DNA of 64,000 nt, taken from the NCBI GenBank assembly GCA_016934955.1, contig JAFGRY010000033.1, forward strand, positions 38,076 to 102,075, in the 5' to 3' direction. The translations under genes were made by a program, and so were the position numbers. Below, one piece after another: positions 8,226 to 16,663 of the stretch. The notes under the pieces are model-generated. The model saw only the letters and a program-made list of their open reading frames with translations. It was not told the origin of the DNA and made no database searches. Position 1 is the first letter of the stretch; every line of letters starts with the position of its first letter. This DNA is from a bacterium. GTDB taxonomy: Bacteria > Zhuqueibacterota > QNDG01 > JAGLOF01.

Positions 8226-8792
8226 TTGAAAGACGAAATTCAATCCTATATTGACCGCGCACTGAATGGTGATGAGCAAGCCTATCACTGGCTGCTGGAA
8301 CGATACAAGAACGGTATCTACAATCTCATCTACCAGATGATAAAAAATCATGAAGAAACGCGCGATCTCGTTCAGGAGACCTTTATCAAGGCATTCAATT
8401 CTCTTGACAGCTATAATGATAAATACGCATTCTCGACCTGGCTCTATAAAATCGCCTACAATCACAGCATCGACGCCATCCGCAAGAAAAAACTGAAGAC
8501 GCTCCCTCTCGACAGGCCCATTTCCCTCAAGGAAGGGGACGTCAAACCGCAGATAGGAGATGAATCACAGAGTCCGGAAAGAAATATGCTGCTCAAAGAG
8601 AAGCAGCAGATGCTGGACAACGTCATCGAATGGCTTCCCGAACGATACCGTGAGGCGATCATCCTCCGTCACAAGGAGGAGCGTTCCTATGAGGAGATCA
8701 GCGAAATCCTCGATATTCCCATCGGAACGGTAAAGGCCCGGATTTTCCGGGCCCGGGAAATGATCAAGAAAAAAATGCGGGAACATCTCTAG
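8226..8792 (+). CDS. RNA polymerase sigma factor, ECF (RpoE-like) family
   Basis: A 188-residue sigma-70 family protein with only regions 2 and 4. Region 2 shows RDLVQETFIKAFNSLDSYNDKYAFSTWLYKIAYNHSIDAIRKKK, and region 4 shows LPERYREAIILRHKEERSYEEISEILDIPIGTVKARIFRAREMIKK, a typical helix-turn-helix. The start is TTG at 8226 with a poor ribosome site; no ATG lies nearby in frame. No anti-sigma gene (RskA/ZAS type) follows; the next gene is on the other strand. Regulation is therefore likely at the level of its own promoter or by an unlinked anti-sigma factor. Confidence 0.9.
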   Translation: MKDEIQSYIDRALNGDEQAYHWLLERYKNGIYNLIYQMIKNHEETRDLVQETFIKAFNSLDSYNDKYAFSTWLYKIAYNHSIDAIRKKKLKTLPLDRPISLKEGDVKPQIGDESQSPERNMLLKEKQQMLDNVIEWLPERYREAIILRHKEERSYEEISEILDIPIGTVKARIFRAREMIKKKMREHL

Positions 8793-8801
8793 CGCAGCGG
8801 G

Positions 8802-9200
8802 TCAGTGAATCAGACCCAGCTTTCTCAGTTCTTCGTAGAGCGTCTCCTTCTCCACCGGTTTCACAATGTACGACGCGGCCCCTCCCTGAAAAAACGCCTC
8901 CACGATATTCTTCTGATCGCCCAGCGCAGTGGTCATGATAATGATAACCTGGTCGTGCCGCGCCACCCCGTACCGTTTTTCGATCTCCCGTATCTTTCTG
9001 GTCGCTTCATGCCCGCTTACCCGGGGCATCATGATATCCATCATGATCAGGTCGTACCGGCAATTCGAGGCGTAGGCCCGTTCACACAATTCGATTGCTT
9101 CGTCACCGTCGGTCACCAGGTCGCATTCACCGTAAGGGCTCAGGAACTCTTTCAGGATCTCCCGGCTGGTGACTTCATCTTCAACGATCAGAATCCGCAC
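8802..9200 (-). CDS. Single-domain response regulator (CheY-like)
   Basis: A 132-residue stand-alone receiver domain. The acidic pocket is VEDE near residue 7, the phosphoacceptor is the Asp of IMMDIMMPRVSGHEAT, the switch Thr is in IIIMTTALGD, and the Lys is in YIVKPVEKETL. There is no output domain. It follows the hybrid kinase gene by 65 bases in the same direction, so it is a natural phosphate acceptor from that kinase's HPt domain. It converges with the sigma gene, with only 9 bases between them and no clear terminator. Confidence 0.9.
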   Translation of the reverse strand: MRILIVEDEVTSREILKEFLSPYGECDLVTDGDEAIELCERAYASNCRYDLIMMDIMMPRVSGHEATRKIREIEKRYGVARHDQVIIIMTTALGDQKNIVEAFFQGGAASYIVKPVEKETLYEELRKLGLIH

Positions 9201-9265
9201 ACTGCAGGCTCCCTTGCTTCTTTTTCAGGAATATACTCATACCGGGATAAAAAAGCCAGCATTTA

Positions 9266-12200
9266 TCAGGAGGCGTTGCTGTATATCGACGGCAGCACCG
9301 ATATAATGTTACCCACTTCATGTCTCAGTACCGCCGCCTTGGCCGCAATGAGACGATAGTTGTTGCTGCGGGCCGCGGTCTCCACCGCCGAGGCCGCCTG
9401 CTGGGCACGCTTCCCTCCGATTGACGCAGAAGCGGTTTCCAGTGAATGGGCGATCTTCGAAATATCAGCGGCATCACGGTTTTTTATGGATGTTTCGAGG
9501 TCACGAAGGAGCTCTTCCGCCGATGACCGGTACGTCTCACAGGTCTTCTTGAGAAGGGCTTCTCTTCCTCCGGTTTGGGCAAGAATGGCCTTCATATCGA
9601 TGCTGTCCTCGACCCGGGGAGCGGCCGGGATGACTGCCCCGTACTCACCGTTTCGGTAGCGCTGCAGTTTTTTCTTGATATCGGTCATGGCTATCGGTTT
9701 CAACAGGTAGTCGTTCATACCGGCATTGAGACAGCGCTGACGGTCCTTTTCGTAGGCGTGCACGGTAAGGGCGATGATGGGAACACGCCGTTTGGGGCCG
9801 AGTGACGCCGTGTTACGAATTTTCCTCACCGCGTCGAGGCCGTTCAATACCGGCATCTGAATGTCCATGAATACGAGATCATACTCTTTGTCGTTCACCG
9901 CTTCCAGCGCGGCTTTACCGTCAGCGGCGATGTCAACGCGACAGCCGAGCTTCATCAGCATCTTTTCGATCACCAGCTGGTTGATGGGATCGTCTTCGGC
10001 CACCAGCACGGAGCAGGAGAATTCACTCTCACCCGCTTCCGCAGCGGTCTCCGCCTGACGGTTCGGCACCACGACCGGTGCGGCACCCTCGGCAATCTGC
10101 AGGGGCAGAGTGAAGAAGAAACGGCTGCCCGCACCGGCCCGGCTCTCGACACTGATCGATCCGCCCATCAGTTCCACCAGCTCTTTGCAGATGGCCAGCC
10201 CCAGCCCGGTCCCGCCGTATTTTCTCGTCGCTGATCCGTCACCCTGCACAAAACTGTCGAAGATGCTCTCGATACGGTCATGCTCGATGCCGATCCCGGT
10301 GTCGGTGACCGAGAACTGCACCGTTATCCGGTCGCCGTGCGCGCCTTTCTTCGCTGCGGCCCTGCCCATACTTTCGGCGGAAATGACTATCTCCCCTTCA
10401 CCGGTGAATTTCACCGCATTATTGACCAGATTGATCAGTATCTGCCTGATGCGGCCGCTGTCTCCGGTAAGCATCTCCGGCATGTCTTTCGAAACCGTGC
10501 TGGTGAGGGTGAGGTGTTTGGCGGCTGCCCGGGACGCGAATTCCTGCTGCAGATTGCTGATCAGCTCTTCAACGCTGAAGGGGCAGGTATAAATCTCGAT
10601 GCGATCGGCTTCGATCTTTGAATAATCGAGAATATCATTGAGCAGGCCGAGCAGGTTCTTCGAGGATTCGGAAACGAGCTCCAGGCAGCTGCGCTGTTCA
10701 TCATCAGTGGAGAGATCGGTCGCGAGACTCGTCATGCCGATAATGGCGGTCATGGGGGTTCTGATTTCGTGCCCCATGTTTGCCAGAAACTCCGCTTTCA
10801 GCTTCTTGGATTCCTCGGCCCGCTTCAAAGCCTTTTCCAGTTTGATATTTTTCAGTTCCAGTTCCCGGCTGAACAGATCGAGGGTGCGGGCACTCTCTTC
10901 CGCCTTGTTTTTCGCCTTGTTCAGCTGTTCACTGGCCATCTTCTGGCGGGTTTCGTCCCTTACAATGCTGATGAACGCCGGTTTCCCCTGATACTGGACC
11001 GCGTCGGTGCGGATATTGACGTATATCTGCTTTCCGCTCTTGGTGATATGCGTGTAGGAATTGCCCCTGTCCCGGTTGCATGTGTCGATATTTGCCCGGA
11101 CGGTCTCCAGATCTTCTTCCGGGTGAAGGTCATAGGGCTGCATCTCCTTCAATTCTTCCAGTGAATATCCGTAGGTGCGGAGAGCGGCTTCATTGCAGTC
11201 AAGGAATCGGTGCTCCCTGGTTGAGAAGATGAATATCGGATCGGCAATCTGATTGAAGAGCGAGCGGTACTTGTTTTCACTGGCGAGAATCGCCTGTTCC
11301 ACGATTTTACGGCCGGTGATATCACGCAGGACGCCGTCGGTGCTCACCAGCGTGTCGCCGTCGAACACCGGATAGAAGCGGTCCTCGAGGCAGATGCGGG
11401 TGCCATCTTTGCACTGCCACCAGGCTTCCCAGGAATTGCCCCCGCTGATTTCATGGCCGGCCAGCTTTCGGTACCGTTTCTCCTGTTCCGCGAACGCGTC
11501 GCCCTCGATCACCTGCTGAAGAAATTTCTTCCGTCCTCCCATGTTGTCAATGTCCTCGAGTGTATAGCCGAGGATTCGTTCAAAAGAAGGGCTGAGATAA
11601 CTGAACTCTTCACTGTTCCCATCCACGGAATAGAGAATATCCGAAATGGAAGAAGCGAGCCGGTTCAGTTTGTCCTCGGATTCATCCAGCTTTTTTCTGA
11701 TCGCCCTGGCCGCGGTATTGTCGGTATAGATAGAGATAAGGCCGAGCACCTCCCCGTTCTCCCCGGTGATGCGGTCGGCTCGCAGCAGTATCCACTTCTC
11801 CTCCCCGTCCCGGCTCCGCATGACCACTTCTCCGGACCAGGGTTTTCCCTGCTGCATGTGCGTTTCCACTTCAGCCGCGACCGCAGCGTCAGCAAAGAGT
11901 ATCTCCGGACCGCCCGCCTGCAGCAGCTCCGCACCGCCGGTAAAGCTGAAAATCCGTTCAAATGCGGGGTTGACATAGAGCCCGCCGCTGAGGGTGCTCA
12001 GGATCGAGACGGCATCCGAGGTGCCGTCAACCGCCTTTTTGATAATGGCGATCTCATCGTGCTCTTTTTTACGTTCGGTGATGTCACGGGCAAAACAGGC
12101 CACACCGGTAACGGTACCGACACCGTCGCGGATGGGATAGAAGGAGGCTTCCCAGCAGGTTTCTCCCGTACCGTTCTCAAAGGTCAGGTCGGTGGTAAAA

Positions 12201-13204
12201 TGCTCGCCTGCCAGGGCCCGGTCATAGAGGCTGCCGCTGAGGAGCCCTCCGCTTTCAGTATCAGTGTCGGCGATGATGATATCGCCGATAGCCGGTTTCC
12301 GTCCCCGCAGGGCCGTATAGAGATCATTGAAGGAAGTGTTGCTGGTCAGCAGCCGGTGCTCGCGGTTTACCGACCACATACAGTCGCTGGTATTTTCAAT
12401 CAGGGCACAAAGATTTGTTTCGCTCTGGGTAAGAGCAGCAAGCATGGCGCTGTCGACACCGCCTTTCTCTCCCGCAGTCTCCCGGCAGGTGATAAATAGA
12501 GCCTGCTCTCCGTTCCAGGTTCCGGTTTTGAAAAAGCTGCGCACGGGCACCGGATCCCCCGTCCTGGTGGTGAAGATCATGGGCAGAACTCGGGGGTCAC
12601 CGGTCTCGGCGGTCTTGGTGAATTTCTCGAAAAGCGCGGGCTTTTCATTGAGCAGTTCCTCTATTGATTTGCCCAGCAGCTCCTCCGGCGGATATTCCAG
12701 ACGGTTAGAGGCGGTCTCGTTGGCCTCGACGATCCTGTTATCCGGACCGCAGACGAAAAAGAGATGCCCGTTGTTGTTGAAAAGCGCATGAAGGTTGTCA
12801 TGGTGCTCACGCAGCCGCTGTTCCCGCTGGTGACGGTGGATCGCAAGATCGAGTACGTACTCCAGTTCCTTGACATCAAGAGGCTTGAGAATATACCCAT
12901 AGGGTTCAGCCGACTTCGCCCGTTCCCTGGTGGCGGTATCGGAATATGAGGTGGTGAAGATGACGGGAATGTTGTATTCGCGATGCAGGGCCGTCGCGGT
13001 TTCGATGCCGTCGAGCCGGCCGGCAAGGTGGATATCCATGAGCACGCAGGTGGGATGCGTATCAGCGGCGATTTCCAGGGCCAGTTCGCCCTTTGCCGTC
13101 TCTCCAACCACGCTGTAGCCGAGCTCCTTCAGGGTAAAGACAAGCTCTTTCCGGGGAATCAGTTCATCTTCAACGACAAGTATGGTGCGCTCTTCAGGAT
13201 TCAT
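9266..13204 (-). CDS. Multi-PAS hybrid sensor histidine kinase with REC and HPt domains
   Basis: A soluble 1312-residue phosphorelay protein. Domain order, with rough positions: receiver (8-122; TILVVEDE, LMDIHLAGRLDG), five PAS domains (about 128-760), coiled coil, HisKA (about 800-870, NMGHEIRTPMTAIIGM), HATPase_c with the G boxes DTGIGI and GTGLGLAICKELV, a second receiver (about 1065-1180; VLVAEDDPINQ, FMDIQMPVLNG, LKPIAMTDI), and a C-terminal HPt domain (AHSLETASASIGG). The ATG at 13204 is preferred over one 36 bases upstream because it begins the receiver fold directly and has AAGG nearby. No membrane segment is seen, so the signal is probably cytoplasmic. It likely passes phosphate to the receiver encoded just downstream. 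Confidence 0.92.
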   Translation of the reverse strand: MNPEERTILVVEDELIPRKELVFTLKELGYSVVGETAKGELALEIAADTHPTCVLMDIHLAGRLDGIETATALHREYNIPVIFTTSYSDTATRERAKSAEPYGYILKPLDVKELEYVLDLAIHRHQREQRLREHHDNLHALFNNNGHLFFVCGPDNRIVEANETASNRLEYPPEELLGKSIEELLNEKPALFEKFTKTAETGDPRVLPMIFTTRTGDPVPVRSFFKTGTWNGEQALFITCRETAGEKGGVDSAMLAALTQSETNLCALIENTSDCMWSVNREHRLLTSNTSFNDLYTALRGRKPAIGDIIIADTDTESGGLLSGSLYDRALAGEHFTTDLTFENGTGETCWEASFYPIRDGVGTVTGVACFARDITERKKEHDEIAIIKKAVDGTSDAVSILSTLSGGLYVNPAFERIFSFTGGAELLQAGGPEILFADAAVAAEVETHMQQGKPWSGEVVMRSRDGEEKWILLRADRITGENGEVLGLISIYTDNTAARAIRKKLDESEDKLNRLASSISDILYSVDGNSEEFSYLSPSFERILGYTLEDIDNMGGRKKFLQQVIEGDAFAEQEKRYRKLAGHEISGGNSWEAWWQCKDGTRICLEDRFYPVFDGDTLVSTDGVLRDITGRKIVEQAILASENKYRSLFNQIADPIFIFSTREHRFLDCNEAALRTYGYSLEELKEMQPYDLHPEEDLETVRANIDTCNRDRGNSYTHITKSGKQIYVNIRTDAVQYQGKPAFISIVRDETRQKMASEQLNKAKNKAEESARTLDLFSRELELKNIKLEKALKRAEESKKLKAEFLANMGHEIRTPMTAIIGMTSLATDLSTDDEQRSCLELVSESSKNLLGLLNDILDYSKIEADRIEIYTCPFSVEELISNLQQEFASRAAAKHLTLTSTVSKDMPEMLTGDSGRIRQILINLVNNAVKFTGEGEIVISAESMGRAAAKKGAHGDRITVQFSVTDTGIGIEHDRIESIFDSFVQGDGSATRKYGGTGLGLAICKELVELMGGSISVESRAGAGSRFFFTLPLQIAEGAAPVVVPNRQAETAAEAGESEFSCSVLVAEDDPINQLVIEKMLMKLGCRVDIAADGKAALEAVNDKEYDLVFMDIQMPVLNGLDAVRKIRNTASLGPKRRVPIIALTVHAYEKDRQRCLNAGMNDYLLKPIAMTDIKKKLQRYRNGEYGAVIPAAPRVEDSIDMKAILAQTGGREALLKKTCETYRSSAEELLRDLETSIKNRDAADISKIAHSLETASASIGGKRAQQAASAVETAARSNNYRLIAAKAAVLRHEVGNIISVLPSIYSNAS

Positions 13205-13840
13205 GGTTATGGCCTTATCCAATGGCAAAAAACGGCACATTACGACAGGTATCAGGACCGGCTTTCCAGGGATGCACCGGACCTGATATGTACCGGAACA
13301 TGCCGGTGCAACTTTAGTGCCATAAATACGTTAAGAGCTTATTAATGCCCGCCTGCATGAAGGAGGTGCCGAACAAAGGGCGATATCGCCGCGCGCCGCG
13401 CGCGGACCACTCAGGCAGAACACCGCCGGTGGAGGGATATCCCCGGAGATATGTGGGCAGTCGAATATGATGCTGTCAGGGGGATTTATTTGGCAAATCA
13501 GAAGAAAAAAAGCAGTGAACGCATGATTTCCAGGGGAAAATAGCTGAAATTACCCAGAATTCCTCTGTTTATGCATTGCCCGGGGCAGCACGGTGATGCA
13601 GGGGGTCGATGCCTGTTCGCCGTCTTCTATCGACCGGCCTCGTCGATTCCGGTGCATACCCGGTTACAGCGGGCAGGGCACCGCCGGATAACACCCCCGG
13701 AGACGGATCAGCCGTTCTCCCCCACTCCCGGGAACGGGCCCATTGCATTCTGTAAGCGCTTCTGCAATATGAAAGCCCGGTACCGCCGCATCTGCTCTGA
13801 TCCTCAGGATGGAGCTGATTTCCGTGCCGGTCCAGCAGGT
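13205..13840. other. Gap between two kinase genes; no gene supported
   Basis: About 640 bases between two minus-strand kinase genes. The only notable structure is a GC-alternating stretch around 13387-13407 (CGCCGCGCGCCGCGCGCGG), which could form a hairpin. A 91-codon reading frame on the minus strand (13569-13844) is rich in Arg/Pro/Ser, has no similarity I recognise and no ribosome site. The gap may hold the hybrid kinase promoter, but no convincing -35/-10 pair was found. Confidence 0.5.
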
Positions 13841-16264
13841 TCACTGCTGATTGAATGTGACTGTAATGGCCGTCCCGCCCCGCCTGTCAAGGCGTATTCT
13901 CCCGCTCAGCTGATCCTCGACGATCATGGAGACCAATTTCAGACCCAGGGTTTCAGGGTGGTGGATATCCAGTTCCTTGGGGAACCCGATCCCGTTATCT
14001 GCCACCCGAATCCCTATTTCCCCCGTATCCAGGGCATGTACCGCGATGCCCAATCGTCCCTTTCGTTTCAGGGAAACCGGAAAGGCATGCTTCAGGGCGT
14101 TGGAAATCAGTTCGTTCATCACAAGACCGCAGGGCACGGCCTTGTCGATACCCAGCGACACCTCATCGACATCGATAGTGTGCGCCACCCGGCCGGGATC
14201 GATCATGTAGGTGCGTATAAGTCGTGAGACCAGATCCCTGATGTACGCGGTAAATGTCACGTTGGTAAACTCTTTGGACTTGTACAATGCGTCATGCACC
14301 AGGGCGATGGAGTGGATGCGGTTACGGCTCTCCTCCAGGATACGCAGCGCCTGCTCATTCTCGGTTTTCGCGGCCTGCAGGCTCAGCAGACTCGATATAA
14401 CCTGCAGATTGTTCTTGACCCGGTGATGTATCTCCTTGAGAAGCACCTCTTTTTCCTTCAGGTCTTTCTGTACCTGGGCCTCGGCGCGCCTGCGCTCGGC
14501 GATTTCGTTCTCGAGCTGCTGCGTATAGAGGACCAGTCCCTGATGCAGACGCACGTTCTGTATGCCCAGTGCCAGTTCATTGGTGATGGTCATGCAGAGA
14601 TCGATCTCATGGGCGGAAAACATGCGCGGCCTGCTGACCGTACCAAGAATCAGCACTCCGATGACATCGTTCTCGTGCTCGAAAGGCAGAAAGATGAGAC
14701 TTCGCAGACAGCGCAGGTCGACAATCATGTGTTCCTGCGGAGACAGATCCGCGTTGCCGGTGTCATAGATGGTAACGGGCTTTTTCGCCTCGATCGCCTT
14801 TTTGATAGTGGGATGATCCGCAAGCCGGGCTGTGCGAAGACTGTCGGGCATGTCGGGATCGAGAGGCGGCGTCGTGGCCCCGAGATAGAGGTCATCACCG
14901 TCCGCCAGGTAAATCGCCGCGGTCTCCACATCGAGCAGCTGTGCCGTTCCGTCACTGATCGTCTGCAGAACGGTATCCAGGTCCAGAGAGGAGGCCACGT
15001 GCTGGCTCACCTTCAGCATGATCTCCTGTTCCAGAACCTGCCGGCGGAACACGGCTTCGGCCTCCTTGCGTTCGCTGATATCGACGATAATCCCGCGTAT
15101 CCCCTGCAGTACGCCGTCCCTGAAAATGGTATTTGCGTGCAGCAGCGAAGGAAAGGTGCTCCCATCCTTCCTGATTGCCGTATACTCGACGACTCCCGGA
15201 TCACCTCCGTCACTCCGCCTTCTGAAGTTGGCCTTTGCCCGCGGCCTGTCAGCGGGTGCGATCATCTCGAGACTATTCAGTCCCCGCTCGAGATCGCCGC
15301 GGGAATACCCGAACAGTTCAAAGGCACGCTGGTTCGCAAATAGGAGCTCGAGCTGTCCATCGGTTTCGAAAAGCGCCTCAGGCAGCAGTTCGGCAAGGTT
15401 CCTGAACCGTTCCTCACTGCCGCGCAGGGCGGCTTCTGCTTCTTTCTGCTCGCTTATGTCCAGCTGAAATCCCCAGAGCCAGTGCAGTTTTTGATCACGC
15501 ACATTCCCGAAATAGCAGTTCCGGAACCAGTGACTTTTACCTGCGGGATCCAGCTCCTCCGTCTCAACCGAAACGGCGCGAAAATCGTTTGCAGCCACCG
15601 CCGCCATTCTCTCGAGGAATATATGCCTGTCGGCCGCCACCTCCCTGATGGGAGTGCCGATTAACCTCGTGCGTGATCTCAGGCCGTACATCTCGAGGAT
15701 CCGCTCGTTGCAGTCTGCGATGTACCCGGTCTCAAGGATGCGTTCGGCCATGCGCCGGTACGATCGGGTGATAGGTATGGGTTCGGGAAAATCGACCCGC
15801 CAGACACCGAAAAGTTGGTTCTCAAAAAACGTTTGATACTGCCGCTGCAGGATAAGCGCCTCAGCCTGACACCGCCCTGCCGCTTCAGCCGACCGGTGCC
15901 TGACGAGGACGGAATTGAGCACCGCCTCTATCATCCTGCCGCTGTCATCTTTTGTGATCCAGCCGCCGGCATCCGTTTTTTCAATTTTTTTCACATGCGC
16001 TGAATCTTCGGAGGGCAGCAGAAAGACCGCCGGAACATTCCACCGGGACCTGATTTGCCCGGCAGCACTAAAACCATCGGTCTTTCCTTTCAGGTCGACA
16101 GCGGTGATGACGAGATCGGGACGCATCTCTTGCACCCGCCTGTACGCATCGACAGCGGATACAGCGATACCGGTAAGCGAGTGGCCGAGCTGCTGCAGGG
16201 TCGTACGAACCTTCTCTGCGCCGACGCTGTCTTTTTCGATAAGAAGGATGGAAATAGGGGTCAT
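13841..16264 (-). CDS. Sensor histidine kinase, HisKA_2 family, with REC-PAS-PAS-GAF input
   Basis: An 807-residue soluble kinase starting at 16264, where AGGAG precedes the ATG by 9 bases. The N-terminal receiver (residues about 3-120; ILLIEKDS, ITAVDLKG, WITKDD) keeps an Asp and Lys but has a weakened acidic pocket. Two PAS/PAC modules follow, one of them around FRNLAELLPEALFETDGQLELLFAN. A GAF domain (about 430-590) comes next, then a HisKA_2 dimerisation domain with LLKEIHHRVKNNLQVISSLL and a HATPase with VMNELISNALKHAF and DNGIGFP. It faces the same way as the hybrid kinase but is separated by 640 bases. No partner regulator is adjacent. A sister kinase with the same C-terminal half lies at 52834-54186. 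Confidence 0.88.
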   Translation of the reverse strand: MTPISILLIEKDSVGAEKVRTTLQQLGHSLTGIAVSAVDAYRRVQEMRPDLVITAVDLKGKTDGFSAAGQIRSRWNVPAVFLLPSEDSAHVKKIEKTDAGGWITKDDSGRMIEAVLNSVLVRHRSAEAAGRCQAEALILQRQYQTFFENQLFGVWRVDFPEPIPITRSYRRMAERILETGYIADCNERILEMYGLRSRTRLIGTPIREVAADRHIFLERMAAVAANDFRAVSVETEELDPAGKSHWFRNCYFGNVRDQKLHWLWGFQLDISEQKEAEAALRGSEERFRNLAELLPEALFETDGQLELLFANQRAFELFGYSRGDLERGLNSLEMIAPADRPRAKANFRRRSDGGDPGVVEYTAIRKDGSTFPSLLHANTIFRDGVLQGIRGIIVDISERKEAEAVFRRQVLEQEIMLKVSQHVASSLDLDTVLQTISDGTAQLLDVETAAIYLADGDDLYLGATTPPLDPDMPDSLRTARLADHPTIKKAIEAKKPVTIYDTGNADLSPQEHMIVDLRCLRSLIFLPFEHENDVIGVLILGTVSRPRMFSAHEIDLCMTITNELALGIQNVRLHQGLVLYTQQLENEIAERRRAEAQVQKDLKEKEVLLKEIHHRVKNNLQVISSLLSLQAAKTENEQALRILEESRNRIHSIALVHDALYKSKEFTNVTFTAYIRDLVSRLIRTYMIDPGRVAHTIDVDEVSLGIDKAVPCGLVMNELISNALKHAFPVSLKRKGRLGIAVHALDTGEIGIRVADNGIGFPKELDIHHPETLGLKLVSMIVEDQLSGRIRLDRRGGTAITVTFNQQ

Positions 16265-16450
16265 ACCAGCTTCTCCTTGCTTCGTTACCGGGCTCACTGC
16301 TGCCTGAAGGAGCGGCAGTCCGGGACCATCCGGGTCTGTACAGAGCAATGCATGCAGGCGAGTACAGTGTATGAATATCCGGCGATGAAACCTAGGGAAA
16401 AATGCGTCTCCGGCAGACCAGGGCCGGCGGAGAGTGCCGCTTTCCGGCAT

Positions 16451-16623
16451 TCAGCGCCGCCGCCGGGCATCGGTGTACGGCAGCGCCGCGGTACCGGTCA
16501 GATGCGCTGCAGGGGAAACGTGTACCGCGGCCCCGCAAAGCTGCTCTGTCCGCAGCAGGATGCGGCAGCCGGAACCAGCAGCGGAGACCGGCAACGAACC
16601 ATTTTACCCATACACGACCTCAT
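16451..16623 (-). pseudogene. Decayed, internally deleted duplicate of the 18841-19776 gene
   Basis: Reading from an ATG at 16623, the first 41 codons (MRSCMGKMVRCRSPLL..., ...AAASCCGQS...) align with the start of the gene at 19776 (MRSDMAMKAGFRFLLL, AAASCRGQS), then hit UGA at 16498. In the next frame the following bases read TAALPYTDARRRR-stop, matching the end of the in-frame extension of the intact copy (TAVLPYTDTRR-stop at 18841). Some 750 bases of middle sequence are missing and the two ends are joined out of frame. Flanking untranslated sequence (ctcatgt..tgcc/tccCGCCCGG) is also shared. This is a tandem duplication remnant on either side of the LVIVD gene. Confidence 0.75.
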
Positions 16624-16663
16624 GTTATCTCCCGCCCGGAGTATGCCGGACAGGGGGCATCAT

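Noticed and set aside
13569..13844. 91-codon minus-strand frame between two kinase genes
   Set aside because: Arg/Ser/Pro-rich, no ribosome site, no recognisable pattern.
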